NCBI GenBank assembly: GCA_023053545.1
Contig: JAKZAN010000005.1
Span: forward strand, 7,936,001-8,000,000
Length of the DNA stretch: 64,000 nucleotides
Source: Lepidurus packardi
Taxonomy: Eukaryota; Arthropoda; Branchiopoda; Notostraca; Triopsidae
Direction: 5' to 3'
This document shows positions 11,801-26,632 of the stretch, piece by piece (position 1 is the first letter of the stretch; each line of letters starts with the position of its first letter). The position numbers were made by a program, and so were the translations under genes. The notes beneath the pieces were generated by a model that did not search any database, was not told the origin of the DNA, and worked only from the letters and a program-made list of their open reading frames with translations.

Positions 11801-13146
11801 CTTACCCCCTTCAAACAAATCTCACCATTTTCGCCTTATAAGTGATGAAAGAAAAAGTGTAGCAGCCCAAACGAGTCTATTTCTCCCCAACGACCTACAT
11901 CAAGTGACCGCCTTTTTTCCCGTTTTACCAATGGAGCCAGGGTTAAATAAGAGCGATAAGACTACGGGCAAGGTAAATGCAATCACTTTCCCTTTCTCTT
12001 CACTTCCATTATGGTCCCTGGATGAAGGAGATAGGGCCATCCCATGCAGTCAAGCCAAACCAGTCTTAGAAAAAAGCTCCCGTGCTCGGGGATCTCTACA
12101 AATGAAGAACACCTTAGAGCTTAGGACCGTTAGGATTTTAAACTTTACTTTCACTAATTGATATCAGCCCGAAAATATCAGACAAAACACAGCCTCAGGG
12201 TTCCAAACTTAACAAGTGTAAGCTAATTTGTTTTATCTTGTTTTTCTTGCAAATCCTGGGTTACACATCGAAAACTAGAGCTTCTGATAGTTTTTCAAAG
12301 ATTTTATCTTATTCCTCTGATTATCCAACACTAGGGAAAGAATTCATAGAAGCCAGAATTCCCTTGGTGATCACTGTAGCAAAAGGAAAGAGCAAGCGAG
12401 GAGAAAACACAACGTTTTTTTTATATACACACAAAGGATGCGATTTCTCTCCCTGGACTTCTGCTCTTCCTGTATCCTGTACACCGTTTAAGCTTGCTCA
12501 GTCTCATCTTTTCCCGCACGGCAAAGCTTTCTCCTCTAAATCAACCTTTCACCTGGACTAGATAGACCCTTTTCACTCTTCCCTGCAAGTCGTTTTCGAT
12601 TTCCGGGATGCGCTCCAATAAGGCGAAATTGCAAGTATCCTATCTGCAAGTCTGTAAAGAAATTGAACCCAAAAAACCCCACACCAATTAGACCAAATCA
12701 GAAAAAGAAAAACGGTGATAGACATTTAAGCGTTTTAAGACCTACAGCACATCCACTGGAGCATGGTCACCTGCTTTTGCTTTTCACTTGCAGCAAGGGT
12801 TGATTCCCAAGCCGCAATATCGTGACAGAGAAAGTGGTGACGCAAGTCACGAACTTTTCATACGGAACGTTCGATACGTAACAGACGAATGCCAAAACCC
12901 CTTTCCCTTTGGTTACTAAGATTACGCTCCCTGCGTATCATTACCGTATGCGAGAAAAGGACGAAAAAACTTCGTGCCCGATATGCTCCACATGGTATAA
13001 AGGGAACAGAGATCCAATCCAACGAAAGAACTTACCCTTATGATTCACACGAGCTGGTGCCCTCAGGCTACACCTCTCACTGCAGCCGACAATTACCTAA
13101 ACGAACCAACCCGCTATAAGATCCCAGCATCAATTCAATCCCGGAC
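5877..13146. promoter_or_regulatory. 7-kb gene-free regulatory block upstream of the BTB/ZF gene, rich in GTGAAAG
   Basis: No conserved exon is recognisable on either strand; the ORFs here are short, lack splice context and look random. The 5' non-coding exon(s) and main promoter of the BTB/ZF gene must lie within it. GTGAAAG or its complement occurs about 14 times by eye (for example 6184, 6577, 7140, 7520, 8241, 8305, 9404, 9436, 9634, 10588, 10959, 11053, 12148, 12546). The tandem form GAAAGTGAAAGTG occurs at 6572 and 7136. Other contents: a CT-rich tract (10637-10700), a poly-T run (8200-8218) next to two TTTTCTTGGTTAG copies (8170-8198), and a perfect 14-base palindrome CTTATAGCTATAAG (8037-8050). 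Confidence 0.6.
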
Positions 13147-15151
13147 TCAAAACTTACGCAAACTATCATCCATCGGGGTAGTGGTGGAATCGGTATCGGC
13201 ATCTTGGTTAGCAACAGGTGTCTGAGCCTGGATAAGAGCTTTAGCTTCTTCAGCCTGACTCATCCAAATCTGAGCCTATATATTTTCTTTTGAATTTCTA
13301 CAATTCTGATTTTCCAAGAGAATTAGAAAGTTGCGTTAAGTACTTGCTGGTAAAGCAAATCTCTTCGACGACCTTTAGGCTCGCTGTTCAGTAAAGGGAT
13401 TAATTTGCCTAACGCCATCTCAAAACGTTCCAACGCAATGTGATACTGGCCTTCACGGGCATAGTCTTCCGCCGCATAACCAATGTCGATAGCTGTGGCT
13501 AGGGCTGGAGTAGCTACCACTAACTGGCCTGCGCAATGAAGACGTTAAAACCACAGTCATGAAAGAAGCCAGGGAACTTACGAAGCTCGACTGAAGAGTT
13601 TGAAGGACATGGTTTAGCTCGTGATTTGGAAGGGAAGAGTTGGGTCTTAATCTCTTCTGCGCGGCAGACATAAGAATCGACTTTTTTCTCTAAGGCAGCT
13701 TTCTTGGTCACGTCAAATTCCCCTACAGAATACAGAGTTTCCGAAAGATACAGATGTAGATTTGTAATCAGGCTTTTTAAATAATTCAAAGATGCAATGA
13801 ACCATGTTATTCAGAGAGAAGATTAACCTGTCATACGCAAGTCAACCCTATATATAGTGCTACTTGCTCAACTAATCCAATTCATCATTATAAAAAAAGG
13901 AGACAAGCTTAAAAAATGAGAAAGGTTATTAGAAAGTGAACACAGCCCTACCTTGAACCAATGGGATGAAGTACTTCAGTGCGTCGCAATAATAATCTAA
14001 AGCTTCTTTCATTTGACCATGAGTGTCGCTGATCACCGCTTTTTGTACTAAATTGGTAGCTTTGGCTAAAGAATCTGAAGAAGGCATATGTTCCAGGTCG
14101 AGGAATGGATGGTTAAAGAAAGTTTCAAAATCACAGCGTTTCTGAGGATCACGTTGTAGCAAGGAAAGCAGTAAATCCTCGCAGTCTTTCGACAAGTGAT
14201 GACTGGGTGGTAACTAAAGTCACGAGTATAGAATAGCCATTAAAGACTTTGAAGATTTAGCCAGATTCAGACTTACTTGAATAGGTTTACTTTCTTTGAT
14301 CTTCTCAGCTAATTCTTCAAAAGTGCGGGATGAATAAGGGGCTTTTCCGAACAAACATTCATACAAAATAACACCCACTGACCACAAGTCTACTTTGACG
14401 TCATAGCGGCCGGAAAGCAGCATTTCTGGGGCCATGTACAAAGGGGAGCCTCTCAAAGTAGTCTCCACATCGCAACTATTCAACTTTCGCGCGAAGCCAA
14501 AATCTGGGCAAACAGAAACTTACAACTAGGAAAACGTGATGAGGTTTACAAAGTTACCCGCGATTTTCAAGGTGGGATTAGTCGTTGAAGACAGAAGTAG
14601 ATTTTGAGGCTTAAGATCCATGTGGGACACATTATTTTGACGCAGGTACTTCAATCCCGAAGCTAGATGCTGCAGGAATCTTTTGCACAGCGCTTCCGAT
14701 AGTCTTCGACGGCTTTTTATTAAAGATGATAAATCACCCCCGGAACAATACTCCATGACAATATAAATATAGCTGTTAATCAAATACAAACACTAAAGAT
14801 TAATAACGGGATTTTCCTCACAAAGCCAATCATACCTATCATCCCAGAAAAAATCCTTCATATTGACTAAATGCTCATGTTTAAGCTTCTTCAAAAGTCC
14901 AATTTCACTGACCAGGTTGTCGTTGGCAGTTGGTGACAATTTGGATTTAGAAATGCACTTGACAGCAACTAATTCACGCTGAGCAGCCTGTATACGATAA
15001 ACGAAAGCTATATACACGGTCTTGTAAGTCAACAAATAATAATTACTTTCTTGTAAGCTTTGTAGACGTCAGCGTAAGTTCCACTGCCTATTTTGTCACT
15101 TAATATATAGCCTGGAGGCTGCGGACGAGCAAACCCTGCTTTTTTACTCAT
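13147..15151 (-). CDS. ULK3: ULK3-type serine/threonine kinase with two MIT domains, 471 aa, 8 exons
   Basis: Exons: 15047-15151, 14836-14987, 14558-14772, 14277-14503, 13952-14213, 13582-13722, 13344-13528, 13147-13275. The N-terminal kinase has the glycine loop IGSGTYADVYKAYKK, the catalytic lysine in VAVKC, the glutamate in SEIGLLK, the catalytic loop HMDLKPQN, DFG (DFGFAR) and APE (MAPEM) with the LRGSPLYMAPE activation segment. It is therefore an active-type kinase. MIT domains follow at about residues 275-350 (FLDLEHMPSSDS... then ALDYYCDALKYFIP) and 375-445 (DIGYAAEDYAREGQYHIALERFEMAL). ULK3 acts in Hedgehog signalling through Gli proteins and in the ESCRT-III abscission checkpoint, where the MIT domains bind ESCRT-III. 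Total length equals the human protein within one residue. The HMD in place of HLD/HRD is conservative. Confidence 0.95.
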
Positions 15152-15921
15152 TTTTATCACACCAAATCATTTGCTATGCTAGCTGCACATTAATAAGAAT
15201 TTAGTATGATATTGTAGTAGCTTGCTAAAGTAAAGCAGTTAATAGTTATGAGTTAGTTGCTGTCCTGGATTCTGAATACCCTTGTCAATACTGATGGACT
15301 TATTTTGCTTGTTGAAAATTTAGATAAAAAGTCGCCATGCTTGAGCGGGGTATGGATAAAATACGAAACGCGAAATGCAAGCGGCCAGCGAAGTGGAAAT
15401 GGAGAATATATACATTCATATATTGGCAATATACAGATTGGCAATACATACATTCCTATTCCACCCAGAAAAGGACCAGAGAAATGGTATTGTCATGCAT
15501 AAAGGCCCTGGAATAGGACCGTTTATACAAACTTTCCAACTTGTGACATTTAAAGCTTTCCTTGCAAAAGCTGAGTGAAAGTCGAAATAGCAACACAAAC
15601 GAACTATAAAGAAGAATGTAAATGTTAATTTGATATGGATGGGTCACACTTTAGAGGGCATTTTTGACATATTGTGATCCCACGCATATTTTACCGTTTC
15701 GCGCCCCAAGAACCGCTGGAAGATGTGGTACATTGCGAAAAGGGTACCAAAAGGTAAAACGCGAAACAGTTTCGTATTTCATCTGCACACCCTGCTCGGA
15801 GATTTGCAGATACCCCACTGCCCACACACTTCTTTTCCTTCAAGAAATTATTTAAATATGGGCAAATGTATGCACTGTAAGTACGCAGAGGAAATTTACA
15901 TACAAATGGTCTAATTACTAT
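15152..15921. other. Intergenic: ULK3 promoter side and gustatory receptor 3' end
   Basis: No gene seen. It should carry the ULK3 promoter. One GTGAAAG site is at about 15573. ATTGGCAATA is repeated at about 15421 and 15438 inside an ATACAT-rich stretch; TATTGGCAATA is itself palindromic. Confidence 0.5.
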
Positions 15922-17592
15922 TCAAGGTCGAGGTAACTGAAGTATTATAACTTCGTAAGTTATAATCGCACTAAACAGCTGAGGGGGAAAATCCGATGAA
16001 AAAGAGCGAGGTATTCGGAATTAAATAGTAAATAGCTTACCGTTGCCATGAAGCTTTTGCTAAGCACAAAGAATCCAAACGCCCCTAATCCGCATGGCCG
16101 TCCATTAATTTGAGACATAAACCGATCCAGCTAATAAGATTTACGGTAACCGTACTTCTTTTTACGGATATATTCGATTTACGATAATAAGGCGCTCGGT
16201 TGATTCTTGGTCTGTTTCGCTATGTGGGCCAAGGGTCGATATCTGCAATAGTGTTTCGCGTGTGCGACTGGCCTATAAATTGAGACTATTTTACTCATTC
16301 CTTGAGTTACGCCTCCGCAAAGATATACTTCTTCGGGAATTCTTGCAGCCAGGTGGCTTGAGCCCACAATTCGCAAAAGCAAAAAGGCGAACACGAAAAC
16401 GAAAGACGACCGTACGATGACAGCTTGATCCGTCGACGAATCCACAATTCCGCTATACAAAGTGGATAATGTATAGACAACATTAGTTGCGAAACACGAT
16501 AGCGTTAGCGGTGCCATTATTCGATCCAGTTCGTCAACCATTTGTGAAACCACGAAATGGCTTCTGCGCCACTCTTCTAATTCCTGCGCGTTGACACACG
16601 AACCCCGTCGTTTCTTCAGATATTTGTTGAAGCCTTCGTAATAATGATGAAGGATCATGGACGATAACATGATGCACGTATCACCAACTACCCAGGCAAA
16701 TGATCCCCATGATTCTGATATAAACAACAACGCTCCATATAAATACGAGTAATTTCCAAAATAAGGTTGGGTTCTCTCATCTGCCAAGTTTTCCAATACT
16801 TGTTCAAGACTCAAACTTGTCTCCACGAGAACCTAAATAAAATACCACTGTTAAAGTGAGTCTATAAGTTTCAATCTAAGTCTTACTTTGCTCAACAGAT
16901 ACAAGATATTGTCAACGGTAGAGAAGGTGCCCAAAGTCCCAATTAATAGCCAACATTTCACCTTCAATCCATCGGTAAGTTGGTATTTCATCAAAACTTC
17001 TTCCGTGGTTTGACAGTTGTTAAAGACAGATGCAAATCTTGGCCCTCGACGTAAAAAGAACGCACACGTAAATGCGCAATACCCGTAGTAAAGCACGTTT
17101 ATGCTGGCTTCAGCGATACCCGTTGTAGCTCCATTCATAGAATCTAAGAAGACAGATTTACAAAAGACTGGCACGCATACAGAAGGGAATCAGATCACCA
17201 CCTTTGAACACCAGAACGGAGATCGAAAAGGCCACGAGAAATAGTAATGTCAGCACTCCTGTTCGTACAGTGGAAAAGTTCTTCCACGAAAAGGAAACGC
17301 GCGGTTTTGTAGCTTGCATTTGCAAAGGAACAATACCAAGGATTCGCCACCATATTAAAATCGGCTTCCAGGCTGCGATCACAGCCGCATTAGGCGTCTT
17401 CTGAGCACTCGGTTTTCGCAGTTTCCAACACAAACCGTTTTTGTCGACAGCATTGTTTTGCACTTCATTTACTTCCAATTCAGAAGTTGAGCACGATCCT
17501 TCCTCCCAAGCCCGCTTCGATAGTGGCCTCGAAACAGTGCCGATAAACTGTTTTGCACTGTTGCTCATCCTGGTCATAGGATTGATCCACAT
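15922..17592 (-). CDS. Gustatory receptor-family seven-transmembrane protein, 452 aa, 6 exons
   Basis: Exons: 17202-17592, 16887-17143, 16329-16832, 16183-16242, 16041-16130, 15922-15978. Hydrophobic segments include TGVLTLLFLVAFSISVLVF, INVLYYGYCAFTCAFF, WLLIGTLGTFS, AWVVGDTCIMLSSMIL, LSCFATNVVYTL and VFVFAFLLLRIV. The last two exons carry the family hallmarks: RFMSQINGRPCGLGAFGFFVLSK (TM7 start; exon 16041-16130) and TYEVIILQL (the TYxxxxxQ motif; 15922-15978). Such receptors are ligand-gated cation channels of chemosensory neurons. The final introns are phase 0, typical of the family. The 20-residue exon 16183-16242 is the least sure part: it was chosen because it joins both neighbours in phase. 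Without splicing, exon 3 would run on to a stop at 16179 and lose TM7. No ligand can be inferred. Confidence 0.85.
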
Positions 17593-18579
17593 CTTTGTAA
17601 ATTAGAGTGCCGAGCTAGACCGTCCCAATGATTTGTTCGCGCCTTGTCTGAATCCCTAGAAATCCATAATTAATTACTATCGCGTTTTATCTGTTCTCCG
17701 ACAGCACTAACGGTGACAGTAACTCATGAAAACTGAATAGTGAATAGCCTTAAACTCGTCGGAAGTGCACCTAATAACCTGCTCCTATCGCTCGAATTAA
17801 ACATGCATGTCCAGCACCGATGTCGCTTGTCAAGCACACGAAGGTTGTTGCATGGGGTGCTTGTCGTCTTTTCAATATCGCATGCATTTGGCTAAGGGAG
17901 AATATTGACTAGAACACACACACTTAGTTACAGTACTCGCAAATGTAATATTGGGCAACTGTTTATATTTCCAGGGTGGGAGAAAGACCTTTTTCTTTCT
18001 TTGTTTTTTCAGTTTCTTTACAAAGAAGAACGAGCAAAGTATTACGCAGTCCTCGTCACACCCATTTACGCTAACCGAACAATTTGTTTCAATAGTAGAC
18101 AGAAATTAAAGATATTTTACAAGAAAAAGAAATGAAACAAAGAAAAATAAGCTTCACAGCAATACAACTAGTGGTGTTTTCCGCCACTAGTATTGCTATT
18201 CTTAACCAAAACAGAGTGAAAGAGAATGTTTTGAGCACACGATAGGAAAAACGTTCGGGACAAAACATCCAATGTCTCTGACTGGTTCTCCCAAAAAGAA
18301 AAAAAGAAGCCTACCATAGTTTATTCCTTCTATAATATCCTTTTTTAAAAGGTTTCCATTTTCAATGACGAACCACTTAAACTTAATGCTGATTCGGGTT
18401 CCCGATAAAAATATTATGAGCTGTGTGCGTAAGGCGAAGTTGAAACCGCAAACCCGATCAACAAAACAACGCAAAAAATCTTTCAAATTCTCTTGCACTC
18501 TGAGATCCAGAACAAAAAAAAAGGTAATTCAATTGTACACTCATATTCTGTAGAACAAAAAGGGGTCAAGAAAACTGAA
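17593..18579. other. Intergenic between gustatory receptor and p66
   Basis: Upstream region of the receptor and 3' flank of p66. No gene. It contains a hairpin at 18158-18197 (listed separately) and an A-rich run near 18505-18515. Confidence 0.5.
18158..18197. repeat. Near-perfect inverted repeat (hairpin)
   Basis: AGCAATA-CAA-CTAGTGG on the left (18158-18174) pairs with CCACTAGTATTGCT (18184-18197). That gives 14 paired bases, a 3-base bulge and a 9-base loop. It lies about 380 bases past the p66 stop codon. Function unknown; it could be the end of a small degenerate element. Confidence 0.6.
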
Positions 18580-21850
<3,271 letters not shown>

Positions 21851-23462
21851 GTCAACAAACTCACTCACAATTAGCTTCTCTTTCTATTCTAAGACTGTTA
21901 AACCTGCAGGGTAAGAAAACAAACATTGATAGTGGCGACTACAGATTTCATATTAGTTTTTTGTTTCCACAGGAAAAAAAGCTTGTTAGGCAAAAGAAAG
22001 AGTTAATACGAAATCTGCTGAAGAAAATAGTACGTCTCAATAGTTTTAACTCAGATCTTTTCTGGAGGTGTAATTAAAGCTTAGCTAACACAAGTGTCAA
22101 AAGATGCGTCTTGAAGAGAGATTTTCACCAACACCCCACATGTTGGGGTGTGGATCAAACCACCCACTTATGAGGCGTAAAAAGGGAACGGGTGATGGTT
22201 GGATGGGAGATAGGCGGGAGGCCGCGACGGGTGGGTCGCCTAATGAAAACGGGCGGTCAAAGAAGAAGCACTAGCCCCATGCTATCCTTTCCTCGACATC
22301 GATTTCCTTCAACTCTCAACCTCCCCAGCTCTCCCTCTCCCTCCATCACCTCCTAAATATTAAAGAAGTGCGTTAACAAAGAAACCATTAACCCTTGCAA
22401 AGAAATTAAAAACGTTCTTTCCAAACAAGAATTGTTCTCGCGTTCCACAAATGTGATTAGAAAGAAACCTAGTCGTGCCACACATGTCCGCTTCATTTTC
22501 CTCAGAAGGAGACGCATGGAAACATATCCAATATGGCCGAACTTCAAGCACAAGCAGACAAGTTCTCTGCAGTTTGATGTCAATGAAACGTGAAAGCAAC
22601 CAGAAATAGTGTGTTAGACACGTATGTTACACAAACTTGCTCACCGTATCCAAACTTGCTCACCGTACCTGATTTCTAATAAATCCAAAGTTTCCAGGTT
22701 GGTTTCCACATTAAATAACACCGTTTCTATATACACACTGGCACAAAATACAATCTTGGAATGTGGGTTGTAAATTAGGGACACTAATCGGTTAAGGTTC
22801 TGGAGATAAATAAGCAAGTTTGCAATCAAGAAGGCTTTTCTTCAGGTGTGGTTGGTTCTGCGAGGGCAATGTTTGTCAAACCCAAGGTATAATGGCGATG
22901 CAAAGGCACAAGAGCACTGCGTTACCAACGGAACGCTGCCAACCGGCGTCGAAATGGGGGGAGGCACGGAAAGGGAGATCTAAAAAGAGGGTGGACAAAG
23001 GGGGTATTGGGAGGGCAAAGAAAAAGAGAACGGGGGCCAGGAGTGAGGGATATACTAAAAAGTGGGGTAAGGTGGAAGTTCCGTATACAACCCACCTCCC
23101 CATAGTGTTTCTTCCCACCACCCATCCAGAACTTAGTGCTTTAACCCCAGCTTGGATTCACCCAACCCCTTTCCTCTCCTCCTTTTACCACCTCCAGAAA
23201 GTGGGGTGGGGGATCACCCGGTCACCCACCGGAACAAAATTAGGTTATAATTTTTAAAAATAAATAAAACGAAAGCTCCCGGAAAAAAGTGTCCCTCTGT
23301 ATATACAATAGAAATATTTTTTTAAATCCACCTGTGTACATTTACAAAACCAATTCCACAAAATACTCACTTCCTCATGCAAATTAACCACATCTTGTTT
23401 TTTCAAGGCATTTCGAGACTAGTTCAGTCTTAAACTTTCGCCAAAAACATAGGTTAAGAGTC
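21851..23462. other. Intergenic: p66 promoter side and TXNDC11 3' flank
   Basis: No supported gene; a 145-codon plus-strand ORF at 22820-23257 is judged non-coding. A hairpin ACACCCCA-CATG-TTGGGGTGT lies at about 22134-22154. 22955-23080 is strongly purine-biased on the plus strand, and the following 120 bases are pyrimidine-biased. Confidence 0.5.
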
Positions 23463-26400
23463 TCACACTTCGTCAGGAGGCAAACGTGATGATGGAGCCA
23501 CATGATTGCTCTCTAACGCAAGACATTGTAAAGTTCGAATGCGCGTCAAAGCGCCGGCGCTGGCTTCCAATTGCAAGCGTAAAACACGCATTTCATGAGT
23601 CCAAATAGACAAGGGATCTCTGTATTGGGAACTCAAACTGGTAGCGTTGGTTCCCAAGTGGGTACTAATACTCGACTTGACTGAAATGCTAGACAAATTC
23701 AAGTAATTTTGGTCTTCGTGGTATGAAGGTAGTAGTAGCTCATCGAATAACGTACGTTGGACCGAATAGCCATTTAAATTGCGAGCCAATTCTGCGAACC
23801 GAGCTTTAAGTATTTTTTTCGTCTTCTTGATTTCTGCTCCACGTTGTAACAACAATTGAAACAGTCGCCGGGTACTGTTTTTGGTTCCCATTCTCGAAGA
23901 TTCTTCTAGAACCCTGAAACGTGACCAAAGCGACATCTGCGACGTGATAAAATGCAGCAAATTGGTACGAGTGATTGGAAGACGCTCAGGGAAGACACGG
24001 CTGTTGGCCTTACTGTAAGAAAATCGAGACATTACTGAAGTTTCTTCTCCATACAGACACTAAATACCTTCCCGCTGGGAAAAACAAGATAGTCGGGTAC
24101 GATTCCACGGTTAAATGCCACGGTAGTTCATTCCGCTCAGCATCCATACGCACAAACTTCAACTCGTGCAACACAGGGACCACATTGCAACTATTGCTGG
24201 AGTTGGTGACAGGAACTTGGTTCAAGATATGCAAATCATGGGCCACGTGCAAAAAAATACGCGAAACCGAGGCGCACAATGTACAGTGACGACTATAGAG
24301 CATCACAACCACATCCTATCCGAAATAAACGAATAAGATAAGAAAACGAAACGAATAAACGAAAAATTGCTGATCAAGCAAAATAAAAATCTCTAGGTTG
24401 GTTAACGAAAAATAAACGATGAATTGCTGATCAAGCAAAATAAAAATCTCTAGGTTGGTTAATATACCAGGTTTGGATGAAAAACGACACGCGAGACATC
24501 GCGACCGTTCAATTCTTCCACTACCACATTCGCTTCTTGTGGTAATGTTACCACACGCTCCTCTATCCGGAGATGACGCGATGAGGTAGCGAAAGTAAAA
24601 TTTAGGATCATGGCTTCCAAATCACCGCTACTAATCTGCCCCTCTATGACATGTTGGGAGTCAGCCTAATACATTTGAAAATCGTTAATATTGTAAGGGG
24701 GAAAAAATGAAAATATTGTTTGGAAGTTAAAATTATTCGATTTACCTGCGCGTCGACTATCACAGTTCCTATAACAGAATTTGAGGTCAACTTGAGGCCC
24801 AAACGACGTCCAATTTCCGCGTGCTCGACCGAGTCCAACGCGAGAATATTAAGAGAGCGATTAGTGCGGCAATACAAGCCATCGAGGTCAGCATTCCGTT
24901 CCGTGTCATCCATATTCGCATTCAGCGTTCTTTGTACCAGTGAAGCTTTGGCACAATCGAATTCTCGTTGCCAACGGAGCATCCGCTCCACTTTTTCATC
25001 ACGCGCAAATCTAGAACCATTGGCACTAGGTTCTGCTCGTTCGTCTTTAAAGTAATGACTTGCACAGGCTTCATTAAAAGGTTTAACCAACCATGGACAC
25101 ACATCCAATTTAGAAGCAAAGCCAGAAACGTTCTTTGACGAATAAATCCATCGCACATCTTCGAAGGAAACTTGGGCTAGTTTTTGCTGCTCCAGTTGCT
25201 GCCAACGTTTGCAACTCTGTCGCAGAGCGTCATGTTGCTTTTGAATAGCTAAACGGATAGGCAACTTTAATACATAGCCATTTAAGGTGAACAAAACTTA
25301 ACGGAAATGGAGGAACTTATACCTATTCGCTCAAGTTTTACTTGGCGTATTAGACGAGTTAAACGGTCATTTTGCTCACAATTCCTGTATCTTAAAGCAA
25401 TTTCCTTTACCTAAACAAAGAAAAAGAACTCATTAAAAAGTCACCCTTCACTGAAACTACAAACCTGAAGGTACAATGAAATATCTTTGGTGAGAATCTC
25501 TCGTGGCATGAAATAGACCAAGGTTGGGCCCGAAGTGAAAGTGTCATACAGAAGTCGGCTTTTGGCTAACGGAAGATTCATCCAAGAGAGAGGTGACTGC
25601 ACACGATGCGCCAACCATGAAAGCAGCTTATCTGATTGTAAACCTCCAACTGTACGCGGATAAACCTAAATCGTGAGGATATCTTTGTTACTCTCTTTGA
25701 CCACTAAAATGTGTCAACTAACCAGGGTTTGGTTCCATAAAAAAAGAAGAACATCTTGATGATCTTTGATCCCACATTGATTAGCAGCTTGTCTATGTGT
25801 TACTACCGCGTAACGAATGCTGCAAAAGGGATCACGTTCCAAGGTCTTCAATGCTGCGGCGTAAAAGGCGTTGTAGAGCTTCCAGGGCTTGCTTGTGTCA
25901 AAATAGCCCAATATCACAGCCTAAAAGCAAATGAAGATCTTCAGAAAGTCCTCGAAATGTGTGGTCATAGATTCTAGCGTACTTCATGGCGAGCCTGGTA
26001 CTCAATCAAGTTCTGATAGCTGTCAACCACCGACAAGGGCTTGAGGACGTTAGACAAAAAGGCAGCTAAGTAAGGAGCAGATAGAGGTCCTCGGTACTGC
26101 AAACTCTGACTTCCTCGGACATAGGCCACAATCAACGGAAAGGCACGCAGCTTTGCGAAGTGCTGTCTGCATTCTCCCTCAGAGTACCAGCAATTAATAG
26201 CCAAAAACGTGACCTGTTGTGTCAAAAAGGGAAATGTTTTACAAGGAAAATTTGATGAAAATAGGTTACAATTTGAATAATACCTGCTTTTCAAACAACT
26301 TGGCAACTTTACTTAATTCAGAGCGAAACTCTTGACATTGGAGGTCCCAGGGCGCGTAGTAAAACACCAAACTAACATCAGTTTGCACCAAATCACTGAA

Positions 26401-26632
26401 TGGAATGAGTAGATTGCCCACATAGTAATCTTGTATGAGATTAGGTGTTGAAAAGAATGGCTTTGGTGGAGGCTGGAGCTTGATCTTTAGCGGACTGCGA
26501 ACGATAAAAGTTGTTCTAAGAAATTTTCTTAACTGTCCATATTACTATTAATTTTTACCCTTTCTGGAGGCTGGCATAGGCCGTCAGAAAAAGAGCTAAA
26601 ACCAAACAAATTTCGCTGCCATAGTGTAACAT
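23463..26632 (-). CDS. TXNDC11: TXNDC11-like thioredoxin-domain ER protein, 833 aa, 10 exons
   Basis: Exons: 26559-26632, 26284-26494, 25983-26213, 25723-25920, 25465-25665, 25323-25410, 24746-25248, 24468-24665, 24068-24315, 23463-24012. The N-terminus is a signal peptide or anchor (LHYGSEICLVLALFLTAYA). A first thioredoxin fold at about residues 60-170 has YAPWDLQC where a CxxC would be, then VTFLAINCWYSEGECR and RGPLSAPYLAAFL, all as in TXNDC11. The central region holds GLYCRTNRSLNILALDSVEHAE. The last thioredoxin fold (DVVVMLYSRHCTLC ... RNELPWHLTVESYPTILFFPAG) keeps a CTLC redox motif. It is followed by ITRTNLLHFI and a helical tail. The human protein is an ER membrane thioredoxin-related protein that binds DUOX maturation factors and helps ERAD via EDEM. 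Here the role is by homology. Exon 7 starts inside a longer open frame: only the acceptor at 25249 keeps phase with exon 6. Confidence 0.9.
24362..24463. repeat. Direct duplication in TXNDC11 intron 8
   Basis: A 40-base segment (ATTGCTGATCAAGCAAAATA and on to TCTAGGTTGGTTAA) occurs at about 24366-24405 and again at about 24424-24463, identical by eye, separated by a short ACGAAAAATAAACGATGA spacer that resembles the sequence before copy one. The second copy ends four bases before the exon 8 donor region, so the duplication started at the 5' splice-site side of the intron. Confidence 0.85.

Noticed and set aside
16179-16328. Unspliced extension of gustatory receptor exon 3 to a stop
   Set aside because: It would delete TM7; the downstream exons with RFMSQ and TYEVIILQL show the real end.
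22820-23257. 145-codon plus-strand ORF
   Set aside because: Composition follows the purine/pyrimidine bias of the DNA; no domain, no splice partner, overlaps minus-strand ORFs in the same tract.
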